DNA of 64,000 bases from Bernardetia sp963719525 (GTDB taxonomy: Bacteria > Bacteroidota > Bacteroidia > Cytophagales > Bernardetiaceae): contig CAVRCG010000004.1 of assembly GCA_963719525.1 (NCBI GenBank), positions 3,286,001-3,350,000 on the forward strand, read 5' to 3'. The translations under genes and the position numbers were made by a program. Positions 63,874-64,000 of this stretch are shown in pieces; the stretch's first letter is position 1; every line of letters begins with the position of its first letter. The notes under the pieces are model-generated. The model was not told the origin of the DNA. It made no database searches and saw nothing but the letters and a program-made list of their open reading frames with translations.

Positions 63874-64000
63874 TTTTCTAATATTTTTTAATAGTTAATA
63901 TTCACAATAATACACAATTTAATTTCTACTTTATCTACAACATAAAAAAACCATTCTATCCAAAAAAAAATGAATAAAACGGTTTTCTAATTTTTTATAA

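Noticed and set aside
1..64000. tRNA, rRNA, riboswitch or autonomous insertion sequence
   Set aside because: No GC-rich cloverleaf-like stretch, conserved riboswitch core or transposase motif was seen on reading either strand; small or degenerate RNAs could be missed without a covariance search.

Overview
The window looks like a chromosomal segment of an AT-rich marine-type Bacteroidota, probably a Cytophagales/Bernardetia-like gliding bacterium. The evidence is a GldF-like gliding permease, Bacteroidota promoter -7 boxes (TAnnTTTG), frequent lipoprotein signals, a TonB receptor, a DUF3857 giant protein and an Mpl ligase. I see no rRNA, tRNA, CRISPR array, phage structural gene or transposase gene.

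Layout. 0-12 kb: end of an HDAC-like deacetylase, sucC, a Thg1-like/polynucleotide-kinase-like RNA repair pair beside a ferredoxin, a VWA lipoprotein-like protein, an fbp remnant abutting a GNAT gene, a CusF-like lipoprotein, an exported MTA/SAH nucleosidase, an AEC transporter and a PRC-barrel protein. 12-24 kb: ECF sigma factor / membrane anti-sigma candidate / Spy-like exported protein with a REP array between the first two, mltG, SGNH lipase, DUF2383 protein, folC, sterol desaturase and a saccharopine dehydrogenase-like protein. 24-28.6 kb: UDP-glucuronate decarboxylase, phoH, nucleoside phosphorylase. 28.7-34.3 kb: a four-reading-frame operon of TerB_N-like, TerB_C-like, BrxC/BrxD-like ATPase and Lhr/BrxHI-like helicase, which is the best candidate for a poorly described conflict/defence system. 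35-45.7 kb: EamA transporter, 1320-aa DUF3857 protein, a tandem paralogous pair, gldF, NodU/CmcH carbamoyltransferase and an SDR. 45.8-51.2 kb: one giant Avs-like STAND NTPase with a possible N-terminal nuclease domain. 51-64 kb: TonB receptor, class A beta-lactamase, mpl, RlmL-like methyltransferase, purA, STAS protein, Fur and several small exported or membrane proteins.

Two things cut across the whole window. First, about fifteen reading-frame breaks fall in otherwise intact genes (Thg1, VWA, MTAN, SGNH, DUF2383, folC, saccharopine DH, STAND, TonB). For nearly all of them the total length modulo 3 fits single-base insertions, so sequencing or assembly error is likelier than mass pseudogenisation. 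I annotate such genes as whole spans. Second, the intergenic DNA is full of small non-autonomous elements. These include at least four MITE families with terminal inverted repeats and, in several cases, clear target-site duplications of 6, 8 or 9 bp; GTAG-headed REP/REPIN palindromes; and one MITE inserted inside a REPIN. Two unrelated MITE families carry the same central palindrome built around GTTTGCAAAC. No transposase that would mobilise them is encoded here.
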